Program-made: the position numbers and the translations under genes | Part shown: in pieces, positions 1-12,700 of the stretch | Layout of the letters: every line of letters starts with the position of its first letter | Numbering within the stretch: the stretch's first letter is position 1 | Source: Saccoglossus kowalevskii | Lineage: Eukaryota > Hemichordata > Enteropneusta > Harrimaniidae | DNA length: 24,094 nucleotides | Direction of reading: 5' to 3' | Assembly (NCBI RefSeq): GCF_000003605.2 | Contig: NW_003105102.1 | Span: forward strand, 748,083 to 772,176 | The notes under the pieces: model-generated | Databases searched by the model: none | Seen by the model: only the letters and a program-made list of their open reading frames with translations | Told to the model about the DNA's origin: nothing

Positions 1-671
1 TTTTGCTAATAATTAAATAAAGCATATATGTATCTATTTGGGAAAATAAATTAACAAACTTGTTACGTTTTTTTCTGGACGCGATCATTACTTGTAAACA
101 ACTGATGTCGCCGCTTGAGGAATTGTGCAGCTAAAATCAGCTGATTGTTACGTGCTGACGTTTACTTAATAATAGCTCTTCAAAATTCCTATTCATTTTG
201 TAATAATAAATATATATTATGCATATGTAATAATATGTAGATTAATAGATTTTTTGGTTTCTATTTTTCAACATCCTTGCCAATGATGCACGTTACAAAT
301 GTGCCACGCCCACTTCACATTGGCGCGCCCTGTTTAATTTTCAAACCGTGGAGAACCCTGCTACAGTCTTTGACACGTCAGCTATTGTCAGATTAAGTTT
401 CCTTTCCATGTTCTGCTTGGTGTCCTGCAGATAGCATCAACATTAGTCTTGAATTGAAAACTCCATCCATGTAGTTCATGTATGTTGGAATGAGAAGTGA
501 TTCAGAAAATCTCGAACCACTTGTCTGACTGTTTTGGAACTGCATGTTGACTTGAAAACCTGCTGGCCATAAATCTTTAAATAAATGATGCAACAGTACA
601 CAGTGTTACATCCTATATTCAGTGAATTATGTTACTATAGTTACTCTGTATTTTCCTTAACAACTTTGTAG
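1..671. other. Upstream intron or 5' flank, no exon recognised
   Basis: AT-rich sequence with no exon I can support. The first 340 bases carry more CpG (around 80-160 and 290-330, including a CACGCCCAC box and GGCGCGCC) than the following intron sequence, so this could be the edge of a promoter or first-intron region. The next exon starts in phase 2, so a coding exon must lie further upstream. I found no ATG-plus-donor here that ends in the required phase. Confidence 0.4.
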
Positions 672-741
672 TCATAGAGGAGGTTATTCTTCTGCTGCTG
701 CCAGTGGTCATCCTGATTATCGTATACAAGGCTACCCACAG
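672..741 (+). CDS. eIF4G: eIF4G exon 1 of the window (N-terminal low-complexity region)
   Basis: A 70-nt exon between acceptor ...CTTTGTAG and a consensus donor CAG|GTAAGT. The first T completes a codon from an upstream exon (phase 2), and 23 codons follow, rich in G, S, A and Y and ending in IQGYPQ. It runs in frame into the next exon (QIPPRQHS). The sequence itself is not diagnostic. The call rests on splice sites, open frame and continuity with later exons. Confidence 0.75.
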
Positions 742-3700
742 GTAAGTTATCTTCTATTCTAGAAAGTCCTTCTTCAGGCCTACGTCAGTTCAAAAGTCGT
801 ATTCTACTTTGAGAAAGCGACAGCCGTCCAGTGTGTGTTCGAAAAGATGATGTAAACAAACATGGAATCTATATTGAAATCAGCATGCGATCAAGCCTGC
901 TACCCAGTTGCTATTTTAAGCAAAGGCTAAATTTATTGATAAGTGGTTAAAAGCTTTACGTAAATTACTTTTGTATGGAAGGCCAGAAAAGTGTAAATGT
1001 ATCTTAAGGTTGCATCATATTTTAGAATATTTTTAGGAGTATTAAATAACAGCAGTATTATCGCATTCATAATGTATGTATTCATGATACAGGACAGATC
1101 GATGGTTTGGCATTCCATACTGCCAATGTTACTCCCATTGTACATGCTACCTAGGCTTCCGGGTTTATTTATACAGTTGGATAACTGTTGATTGTGGTTC
1201 ATTTTGACGTGTATAAAGCATCTTATGCTTTCATTAGTTACAGACTAAGTGTTTTGTCATTGCATGTTATGAGGGAAAGAAGTACATGCATCGTATTGAA
1301 AAAAAAAGTGTAAATTGATTTCATTTTTCTTGTTATCACTCAACTCTTGTGCTGTGGGCATTAGTGGCATAATAGTGGTAGGCCTGAACCATAGTTTTAC
1401 TTGTTTGTATTTTGTTACAGCAAATTCCACCAAGACAACATTCACCAGCTGCTCCCCCTACTAGTGGAGCTCCTCATGATATGAACAAGGGTCAACCGCC
1501 ACATTTGGCACAGACTCCTCCACAGTCAGCTGTGCAATCACAACAGCCCCAGCCCCAGGGTGGGGTGGTGCAGGGGACGCAACAACATACAATTATGTAT
1601 CAACATCAGATGCCTCGGCAACAGCAACATCAACATCAACATCAGGTAGTGTATGGTTGGTTATCATTTGAGGTGCATAGAACTGTTTCTTCATTTTGAT
1701 ATTTTGATACTGTTCTGTTTCTGTACTTCTGGTGACTGTCAAAAGATTGTTAATAAGATAAGCTGTGGATTCAATTTTTACTTCTCTATCATTTTGTTAT
1801 CTCTATGGTGGCCAAAGTAAATTTGATTTGGTATTTACAAAATTACAAGGATCAGTAATGCCTTGACCAAAAATAACAATCCAATTTTGGTTCTTTCAAA
1901 GTTGCGTCACTGTATTATGTGCAGAACACTTCTCGCTGATTATTGTGATCATGATAGAAATGATAGAATCTTAAACCTGCCTGCACTTAACAAAAACAAG
2001 GCCATTGTATCTCATCAAATATTGATTTTCATTATTATCCAATGTTTGCATTTTAATGTTTGCTTAGCTTCTTCTATTTTAGGTGTTTCTAAGTTTGTCA
2101 GTGAAATGCACAGAATCCAAAGCCTTTATGAGGTTTTCTCCATGTTGGGCAAAGTGAGAATGGAACACTGAAGTTCCAGGTTGAAACATGCAGACTGATT
2201 GTCCAACTTATTGCTATTCATTTTTTGTTAGGCATATTACAATCCCAGACAAGGACCACATCAGCCTAGGCCTGGAACTAACATGCAGAGACAGGTTGCT
2301 CCCACACAGCAGATGTACTCAACAAGTCCTGCTGCCACTGCTCCACAATTTAATGTCCAACAACCAGCTCTCTTCTTGGCACAGCCCATGAATGTAAGTC
2401 ATCCCAATATTCAAATCTATGTCTACTAACCCCCCCCCCATCCCCATCCCAGTTTCCACTCTACTTTTTCATAAAAATGTGTAAACTGCATGATTTTTAA
2501 CCTTTCCTAGTTTGTTGAAATCATGCTGTCATGAGATTTTAATATTGCTAAGTCTACATTATGTGTAGTAAATGTAAATAATCAAATATCATTCAAATAT
2601 CCAAATTCCATTGTTTCCATTAAAAACCTGAAGCTGGTTTCCATGGAAATGTACATAAAAATTGCATTAAAATGACATTTGTTGTATACTAATTCATTGA
2701 CTTTTGACCTTGCATTTAAACAAGTGTGTATGCTTCTTGTTCTTATAAGCAAATGTCAGTTTCCAGCCTAAACAGATAATAAAAAACCTTACTAGATCAT
2801 TCATTGATTTCAAATCGATTATCTTGTATATGTAATAATGTCTTAATTTAATTTCTCGATAAAATTCAGTGGATTTTTTGGGGGTAGTGTTTCCAACCAG
2901 CAAAAATGATTAATCTGATTTATTTGTGAGAAATTTTGTATAGGCGTGTCTAATACCTGCAAATTTATAAAAAATAATTTAGAGGTATTTGAAATATACA
3001 TCAAACTCAAATTATAGTTAAAAACGAATCGTTTTTGTTTGTGTACGTTCAAACATTTCAATGTAATTAGTAAAATCGTTTTTGGTATATTTCGAACATC
3101 ACCATAAAATAGAAAAATAAGTCTTTCTTTCCTTTGTCTATTTGCTTATTAATATTGCCAGAGTGCCGCTGGTGTCTACAGTGTGGGACCATCTGAAGAT
3201 GGGTATAGTATGTATATGACCAGCAACAGTGGTCCAACACACACAGTATGGACATCGTCAAATGTACGTTTCTACGCCTCCATGCTAGATATTGTATCTG
3301 TTGTATGTGTGTATTGTCATGTTTAATGTGGTAAAAACAAGTTTTTTCAGCTAATTGTTATTCTCACTGCTATCTACTTTGTCTTTTGTTAGTGAATCAG
3401 TTGTCGGTTTCATTAGTAAACACATAGCCTGCTGACAGGCCTCAACAGATGAATGACAGGTCTTGTGTAAAAGGATGTTCTAGATCTGGCCCACTCTCTC
3501 AGAACTTTTGGTCCATGGATATATCACATGATATTAATGTTATAAATATCACTTTTCTGCTGTCACCTTATGTATGGTGAATTGAATAAAGTTTGTTTTC
3601 TCACAGCCACTGTGACAAAACATAGTTTTGTTTTGGCATATTTATTTTGATGATTATAAACTATAAACGCAGTTGTCATGCATTTTGTGTGTAGTATTTC

Positions 3701-6700
3701 CAGACCTTGCGGTGACACTGATGAGCTTTGTTTAATACATAGAGATGAATATCCATGGATCATTGCCATTTGATACATATAAACAGTTGTATTTGACACT
3801 GTTTATTTGTACTTTATTTGTACATTAGTCATCCCAACCATAGCGTTAGGAGCATGTGGTATGGTATATTTTGCAATTTTCTGGTAATGCATGATTTTTT
3901 TCCACGTAAGTGTAGATGTACATAATAGTTGTCATAGCGCAGCATTGGTAAGGGTGGTGTAATTTTTCTGTCTGTTCAATTTTTCAGTTCAATCAAAGTT
4001 ATTTTCTGCTCAAATAATAGATACTATCAGGAAATTAATAATTATTTATTTACTGCTCAAATTGTGGATTCAAAGAATTCAGTGAATACTTGGGTCGATG
4101 TTTGGTATAATTTGCATGACTCATCTTGAAAGTCATTTCAAAAGACGTGGGATCGTACGTCTTTGACCTACTTCTATTACTTCATGAGAACTGTCCAATA
4201 TTCTGTCAAGACCTTATAGATTATTGGATATATGACCATGTTGAAATGCATAAGCTAGTTGTGTTGTATGTGGTTGGTTGGGGCTAGTACCAAGTGCTTT
4301 TTATATTTTCTCATTATGGAGGTGTGTGGTTATTTAATAAGAAGCTATGTCGGAGCTTGAGTTTTATGAGGCCACTCAGTGTCACGGTCAAATTTGATGC
4401 AATTGCCTTTGCATATGGTTAATACAGGACAAATTTGTATTTTTGAAAGAACACCGAATTAAATTCTTTGTGAATCATTTCATGTCCTTTTAAATTTCAA
4501 GCCATGGTTTATGATTGTATGCTTGCAATAAGATTTAATGATTGTTGGACAGTAGTGGTCATCAACCAAGTATTAGGACCAATGGTTATTGTTCAGTAGT
4601 TTACTATCACTGATTGTTTTATATTATCATGTGCACTTGTATTGATTTTGATAGTGCAGTTTAATAGATCATAGGTACAGTTCACCACAGAGAACTTGTT
4701 AAGAACAAGAGTCATGTGACTGTCATGGAGTCCATCGTTTCCCTGACCATGGAAACCAGGGTATTTGGAACAGTTGACATGACTAGTAAATGAAACACTG
4801 GTTGAGTTGTCAAAACAGTCACATGGCTCTCGTTCTTTCGAGATTTCGGCTGCCATTTTAATCACAATTTTATAACAAGTTTGAAACATGATCTATTATT
4901 GCATTGAAATTTTATTAAAATGAATGTACTTTGAATTTTTTCTGATCAACTAGTCGTGATAATATACTAAATGCAATCAGTTCTGTTGATATACTTTGTA
5001 CCCTGAAATTTAAAACAAATTTATTCATTAGTTTCCAGCGACAAGGCCGCAGTATCAACATGTACAGCAACCTCAGCAACCTCAATACGTGGCTCAAAAC
5101 ACAGCACCGTATTATACACCATCACCACCAAGTCAAAATCCTGGTAAGTGACTCTACCACTCTACTCTCTAACTTTGATCTCTAAAAGAAGATTAATCTT
5201 GCTAGTTATAGATGAGTTTGTTGGCTCTTGTTCAATTTGTCTGCCGCACCACCCATCATGCTAAATAGCATGCTAAGACGTTATGGCTGTAGTGCAGGTA
5301 CTACAAAGTCGCTGCAGAAAAGAGAAATTTCTAGATTGATTTGAATTTATTAGAAGGATCACTCACTATAGACAATCCTGACTGAGTTTAGGAAGATTTT
5401 TTAGTGCTTTCAAATTTTGATTGCATCATAGTACAATAAATAAGTACCAAGTGCAACAACACTGCTTAGTGGTATGATGTGGTGTTTTCATCTTCCTCAT
5501 CACAGCTGTCAAACTGGTTACATGCCAATGAATCTTCTAATGTCCTAATATTGCTTTGCTTGCTTAATACATTAAACCTAGCATTGAGAGTTGTACACAT
5601 GGCTGCATCCTTGTACTTGTGTGCTAGATCGTATGCTCTCCTCTAACCGATAAATTTCCTGATTTTTTTTTTTTTAACAAGTGTTCAAGGATGTTGTTTT
5701 GAGGCACGCTATACTACTCGCACTGTGTTTTGCTGTTTGTAATTTGCTTTTCTGACTAGTGACGTTTGCTGTATTCTGTGTCTTTGATATCTTCTGCTTC
5801 TTAACATGCATTGTCTTGCACATTTAGATTTGCACAATCACATGCTAAGTTTTAAGGGTTTAATTTCTGTTACACTGCAATATGGGTTCCCGCTTTACAT
5901 TGTTTTACAAAGGGTGTTTGCTCTTAATATAGTACTGCATTATTATAAAAGTACATTATCTAGTCATTAGGATAAAAATCATTCCAATGCATACTACTGC
6001 AATATACTGACCCCCAATACTCCATTACTTATTGATTTTGGGGGTACTACTCTACTCACAGAGAAATCAAATATGGCTGCTACCAAACTACCGATGTGAT
6101 TATTATTCGCTTAAACATCTCAAATAATCTTAAATAATTTAATATTTCCAGATTTGGCTCGTTTCAAGATTAAATAGATTTTTAGAAAGATGTTATATCA
6201 TGACAATGGGAAGTTGACGACAACACTTTTTCCATATTAGTTTTTTAAGGACCATCGATAATATCACTGGGGGTGGGGGGCATACAATATTATTGGGAAC
6301 TTGCTTGATATACTGGTTTTGCCTTAATTACTTACTACTACTACTGCATAAAGTCTATTTAGTAAAAATGTTATTTTAATGCTTACAAGTATTGATGAGA
6401 ATGAATACAATACAGAAATCACAGTATACACATAGAATTTAATTCAATGTTTCTTTGTGGTGTTTTTCTGTTTTTCTTTTGCTATGTTTGTTTTGTTTTG
6501 TTCTGTTCTAGTTGGCCAAGCAGCCTCCCCTTCAGGCCCGACTCCTGGTAAGTGCGTGTTCCATGAAAAAACGATTAGATTTCTATTCACGCTGATGACC
6601 ATTCAAAAAATAACCATATTAAGAAGGGAAAACTATGCAAAAAAAACAAAACAATGAACATGTTCATAGAATCTTCATGATAATGAACAAACCTTTTCTT

Positions 6701-9700
6701 ATTGTCCAATGCTTTTTTAATCATTTTCAGCGTTGCTGTCTTTTTGTTTTTTCTTTACTTCAGCCTTATGCCTTTATGTTTTATCAACTTGTTCACAACT
6801 CTTTGTAATACAATATACAAGTAAATGATTTAGTAATACTTATCCCAAATAACTATTCAAAACATGCAGACATTTTGAGCAATGGACTCCTCATTTGTAG
6901 CTCACGATGTGATAGTGCATAGGTAAAACACAAGAACATGTGAACACTCGTATTGACTGCAAAACTGAACCATAAAGATTTCACAATAGGGAAGCATGCA
7001 TTTTGAATAGTAAATTATCAAATCATCTCTTCTATATATACCGTACTCGACTGCATTAGCGCTCATGCCCGGGCAAGCGACAATCTGTTTGAGATTGAGA
7101 TTCTAATGGTGGGTACCAGATGAAATGTTCAGAAAGTTTTTATTGCAGAACATCTACTTTTTAGCTCCGCTGTCGACTTTGTCGAGCGAAGCTTATCATA
7201 TGAGTGATTGTCCGTCGTCGTCCGTGTCAATGTTTTACTTTTTCGACTTCTTCTTGAAAACTACAAGCCTGAATGCTTTGATACTTGGTGTATATGTACC
7301 TTGGGTAGACCTCTCTCAGATTTGTTCATTTCGTGATGATATCTTCAATTCTCTAATTTTGGTGAATATTTTTGTTATTTTTGGTAAAAAGTGATATTTT
7401 CGACTTCTTGTTGAAAACCGCAAGTCCAATTGCTTTGATATTACATATATAGGTACTACATGTGGACCTCTCTCATATTTGTTTGTTTTGTAATGATATC
7501 TTCAATTCTCTATTTTGGTGAATATTTTTGTAATTTTTGGTAAAAAGTGATATTTTTGACTTCTTGTTAAAAACTGCAAGTCAGATTGCTTTGATACTAT
7601 TCATATTGTTCATTTTCTAATGATGTCTTCAGTTCTTTAATTGAAATGTGCATTGCTAACAACGGAGCTATCTCAGCCGATAGGCTGCTTGTTACTTTTT
7701 TTTTTACATTTTGCATCGTTATTTTGTATCCTTCCAATTATTTAATGTGAATTCTCAACAGGGCAAAGTTGTAATAGTTGCGCTATGTTTTTCCATGTCC
7801 GAGACTTCCTTGAATTTGTTGCATATTGTCTTTAGTGTGCATTAACATAGACCTTAACTTTCCTGTATATTCAAGGTCAACTTTTCAAGTGCAGGATTCC
7901 AGAGTATTGGATGAAAATGCTGTGTAAATGGCATTAATGCTAATAATGGTGTCCATGATAAGCTGTACTTTACAACTTGTATGCTTGCAATTGCTTACAC
8001 TTAATAGTATTTAAATATGCTAATTTGTTACATTGTTACGTGCAGCTGCAATTTGCTAACCTACGACTCTTTCTGCTCTTTTCTTTGATTTCTTCTTTTC
8101 TTCATTAGAATATTTATACTCTGCAGGGTACTACCCTCCTCCTGCCCCCCAACAACCCATACAACAGATGCAGTATAACAGGCAGCAGCATTACAACACG
8201 GCTGCACAGCAGAACTATATGAGAACTGATAAACCAGTCCAACGAGAGAAAAAACTTATAAGAATAACTGACCCGAATAAAGGGGTCGATATCACTGAAG
8301 AAATTATGAAAATAAGTGGTGGCAGTGCGAGTACCGTTAGCAGTAGTGCTACTGTTTCAGCGCCTCTCAGTAGTGGAAATGTTGGCGCCATGACGAATAT
8401 AACCGGCGGAAGTGCTAATGTTACACCACCGGTCTCCGGTAGATCAAGTGCAACAGGAACGCCACCTCAGGTATGTACAGTAGCTGTTCTCTTGTCATTA
8501 AAATGCAGAGCAAGTACGCGCATACAAGGAACGCGTAACTAGTTAATGATGAATATAGTAGCTATTATGGTATTTTGGTGAACCAAAATTTGTGGGAATT
8601 TTAACATGAATGGTATAACAATCTTTGCTTGATTTTTTACTACCTCAAGATGAAAATTCAAGACTTGCGGGACCGGATGGGAGCAGCAGCATTAAAAAAA
8701 AGTAGACTGTAATGAGTGGAAGAGTACACAAGGCTTTAAATAGCTTTCTCAGAAAACCCCTGAAGACTCATCTGTTCATGTGATTAACAATAAGTTTTAC
8801 ATAGTATGACCTTCAGTTTTTGTGTTAGTGCGCTTTGGAATATTCAAAAGACTGCTACAAAATGTCATTTTTTGTTTGACTCTCTTACTCAGGTCACAGC
8901 TACCCCTCCTCCTCAACCTCAACCGGTGCTGGGAAATTCTATTGCTGCTCAGTTTGCCGCTCAAGTTGCTGCAACTCTTGATAGCGATGTAAGGACTCCT
9001 ACACCACCAAAATCTGTAGCAGTTGTAGCAACTGCTTCAGAAGAAACTGTGGTGGAAGTGCAGCCCTCTGCACCAGCCCCTAAGGAAGAGGAGCCAGCAG
9101 TTGCCACTGCTGCCCCTCCTGTTGTTGCTGTTTTGCCGGATAAGGATGCTACAGAAAATGTGGTTGAGGACACAAAACCAGAGGAAATTGCATCAGTATC
9201 TTCCACTCAAGAAGAAACAATTGTTTTAGACACTAATATTGCAAAACCAGATTTACAAACTGTGCAAATGGACATTAGTGAAAATCAAACCGAGAAAATT
9301 GTGTCGTCGGATTCTGTTACTGAAATTGCTGTGTTACCTGAATCTGTTCCCACATCTGTGCCTGTACCTGTTCCTGCACCAGTTTCTGTGTCTGTTCCAG
9401 AACCGGTTTCTGCGTCTGTTCCAGAACCGGTTTCTGAGTCTGTTCAAGCGCCGGTTTCTGCGTCTGTTCAAGCGCCAGTTTCTGCGTCTGTTCAAGTGCC
9501 GGTTTCTGCGTCTGTTCAAGTGCCGGTTCCTGCGTCTGTTCAAGCGCCGGTTCCTGCGTCTGTTCCAGCGCCGGTTCCTGCGTCTGTTCAAGCGCCGGTT
9601 CCTGCGTCTGTTCCAGCGCCAGTTCCTGTGTCTGTTCCAGCTCCTGCGTCTGTTCCTGCACAGGTTCCTGAGTCTATTCCTGATGTTAAGGATCAGACAA

Positions 9701-12700
9701 AAGTAGTTGCAGAGGTAAAAGAACAAATTGAGGACATCAAAAGTGAAGTAAAAAGTGAAAAAAATGTGGAAAATGGGGAGAAGTCTGTTGAAACTGCATC
9801 AAATGTGGTTCCAAGTGACAACATTTCCCAGATAGAAGTTACAGTTTCAAAACAGAACCTTGAATCTGAACCAGTTAAGGAACAACTGAAAGATGTTCAG
9901 GCTGAAGAAAACAAAGTCACTGATAATTCTGACAAAGCAAATACAGGTAAGAATGTCTTTAAATTACTAAGAGTTTGTCACCTTTTACAAAATAATGTTG
10001 ATAACATTTGCAGGCAACAGAGAGAATTGTTTATTTGGTCCAAAATTAACAAAGAAAATATGTAAAAATGTAAAAAAAAAAAATTTGGAATGAAAAAGTA
10101 TGGCATTTACAGCCTGTCTCAGCATTGCTGACAACTTTGGTTTGAATATGCAAATGACCTACATTTTAATATTTTTCTTTCATTCAATCACTACCAATTT
10201 CAAGTAATCTCTTTAAAAAAATATTTTAAACAAGTTTGAGGTTTTACAAGACTGAGCACATGTGTTGGTATGCAGTCTGCTATATCAAAATTAAAGTTGC
10301 CAGTGAATTAGTGAGAACATTTGCTAACTTGCTGTTCCTGTGCTTCTGAGTGTTTTATGTAAATAAGTCCAGCTAATATGACTGGCTCAAGTGATTAAAA
10401 TACATTGAGTTTTGATTACTGACAAGGCAAGAACTAGATTCATAAAGCTGAGCCAAGGATTCTGAGTGGCTCAAATAATCCACAGAAGTAAAATGTAGCT
10501 CCTTGGACTCCAGGCCATACTGATTCATAAAGCAGTTATATGTTCAGCATGTTATGTCTTGGAGCTGCATTTTTAGTCCCAGTTTTAGGCACAGCCTGAA
10601 AAGGGAGTATAGTTTCTTGTTTCCGTCTCGCGTCTCTAACATTTTTCAGAAATTCCGCAGCAGATATTGTTGAAACTTGGGAGGTTGACGGGGATCTTGC
10701 CACGCTGGTTGGCAGTTAGCGACCACCACGGGAAATGGTTTTGACCAGGACTATTGTTAGATTGTTATTATAATTATGTACCGACCGACACGCATCCTAC
10801 CAGTTCTGGATTATAATTTGTAAACAATAAACATCGCACGATCCGTAGCGGCTCGTCAATTTTGTGAAAGTAAATTGTTTGTAAGTAAATACTTTCTGCG
10901 ATAGACAGTCTTTAGATTGAAAGCTAAAATTCTTTCAAAATCAATTTCATCTCGATATTACATGGTTAAACCGCAGTTCACGATCTGACAGTTTACGCTA
11001 CTCAAGAAAAAAAATCAACGTGTTTATTGCGTGATTTGGAAAAATACATTTGAACTGTTATCATCGCGATTCATGTAAAAACTCTTCTTTCAAGACCTAT
11101 TTTACCTTTTAAAAATTGCTAATCACTTCTTTCGAAAACCACCATGCAGTTTTCAACTGAAATCTATGTCAACACATCGTGCTATGACATCACCTCACTT
11201 CTGCAATGTAATTTTTATGATCACTACTATTCGGGAAAACTACGGATTCTACCGGCATTACTATACGGCCTTCTGATTGGTTAATGGAATTATTGACCCA
11301 TCGGGTCAAAGGACACTTGCCGGACAACTAATACGTCACAAACATCACGACGGGCTGTGTTTTTGACTGAAGCGATCGAGTGATCAAAAAATGTCCACTC
11401 TCGGTAAATCTAAGTCAAATTTTACTTTTATTTCATATCAAAAAAACGAAGTAACATTTTTTTGCTTGGCATCATGACTGAGTAAGAGGAATTATTGGTA
11501 TAAATCTATGTATAACATCGCGAAGTAAGTTATGTAACGTCGTAACTTTGAAAGTTGTTTGTTCATTAGGGAAGAGTAGGAAATCAAACTCGCGGTTTAC
11601 CGCGGTCATTACCGCGGTGGTGGTGGGTGCTCGCCGGTCGACCGCATTTTATGCAAATTTATGCATAGATTCCATGACCCCGGTTTACCGCGGTCATGTG
11701 CGGTAGGCTCGCATGGCAATTTACACCCTATTGTTAAGACTATGAATGGACACAATAGACTGGGAAACTAAAGGTTACTTGCCGCCAAGTTCAAATAATA
11801 AAAATCGAGTGGTACCAGAAGATTGGAAAAATCGTCTCTATTAGTTCGCAGAAAAACACTATTTTATTTTCACGAGTCTTGGTATAACATCGCAAAGCAA
11901 CCCAGAATAATGTAGACCCCACATAATGTAAAATAATATCACATTATTTTGAATTTACATCATGTATAGTCTCAGGATTTATTTTAAAAGATTAATGTTT
12001 CGCGTATACCAATATAATCGGGCGAAGTATAAATTCCAAGTGTAAAACACTCGATGAGAGGCCGCAGTTTACGTTACCTCGAGACCATGCACTAAGTAGG
12101 AAAAGCAAGCCGAAGTCGAAGAAGGAGTGTCACACACTTGGTGCTACAATATATACTACAACAACTGGGTGATCAGCGAAAAAAATAGCGCACTTCTTGG
12201 CGAAACTGACTAATCTAATAAACCTTAACCCCAAGTCACGCACTGAACAAGTGGGTTGTTACCTTGGTGACCATTCGCGCTCCACGCGTTGACCTTTTTA
12301 TTATACACATCCCATTACGCAAATTTTTACTGGCTCTGCGTTGCCTACGTAAAAATTGTTACCATTCTGGTTGTGAATATTTCACCATTGCCGACGTGAT
12401 AATGCGTTGCCTTCGTAATAATTACGCAAACTTATTTTCCATTGTTTACGTACTGGCTGTGAATATTTCAACTTTGCCGACTTGATAATGCGTTGGCTTC
12501 GTAATAATTGCGCAAACTTGTTTTTCATTGTTTACGTACTGGCTGTGAATATTTCAACTTTGCCGACTTGATAATGCGTTGCCTTTGCAATAATTACGCA
12601 AACTTATTTTTTATACCCCTGTCGACACCTCGATTCAGGCTGCTATCACCCTTTCTATTTCAGTAATTGACGGTCTGTAGGTGTTAAGTTGTCACCTCCA

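Larger units (their letters stand above)
10601..11568. other. CpG-rich intronic segment left of the transposon
   Basis: By eye CpG is clearly more frequent here than in the other introns (for example 10620-10860 and 11220-11400). The part from about 10600 to 10860 may be an old repeat, because its wording (TTGAAACTTGGGAGG) recalls dispersed elements, but I found no second copy in the window. The part from 11270 to 11403 looks promoter-like and is described separately. Confidence 0.4.

Noticed and set aside
1-400. Main eIF4G promoter in the first 400 bases
   Set aside because: Slightly higher CpG and a GC box are not enough, and no start exon with the required phase-2 end was found.
2188-2391. 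67-codon open frame over exon 3
   Set aside because: Wrong frame. The exon reads [10 protein letters not shown] in the frame set by the splice sites at 2231/2394.
4593-4889. 98-codon minus-strand frame containing MAAEIS
   Set aside because: No domain, no second exon, no promoter support. It is probably chance.
5032-5038. Alternative acceptor TTTCCAG for exon 5
   Set aside because: It would shift the frame by one and lose the P/Q/Y-rich reading. The acceptor at 5031 keeps the frame through all later exons.
7125-7394. 89-codon open frame on + strand
   Set aside because: It lies almost wholly in the dispersed repeat (7154-7693). The copy at 19627 does not support a conserved protein.
9239-9726. 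Large open frames across the minisatellite in other frames (+ 9239-9706, - 9317-9661, - 9334-9726)
   Set aside because: A stop-free 24-bp unit keeps all six frames open. Only the frame joined to the eIF4G exons is supported by splice sites and phase.
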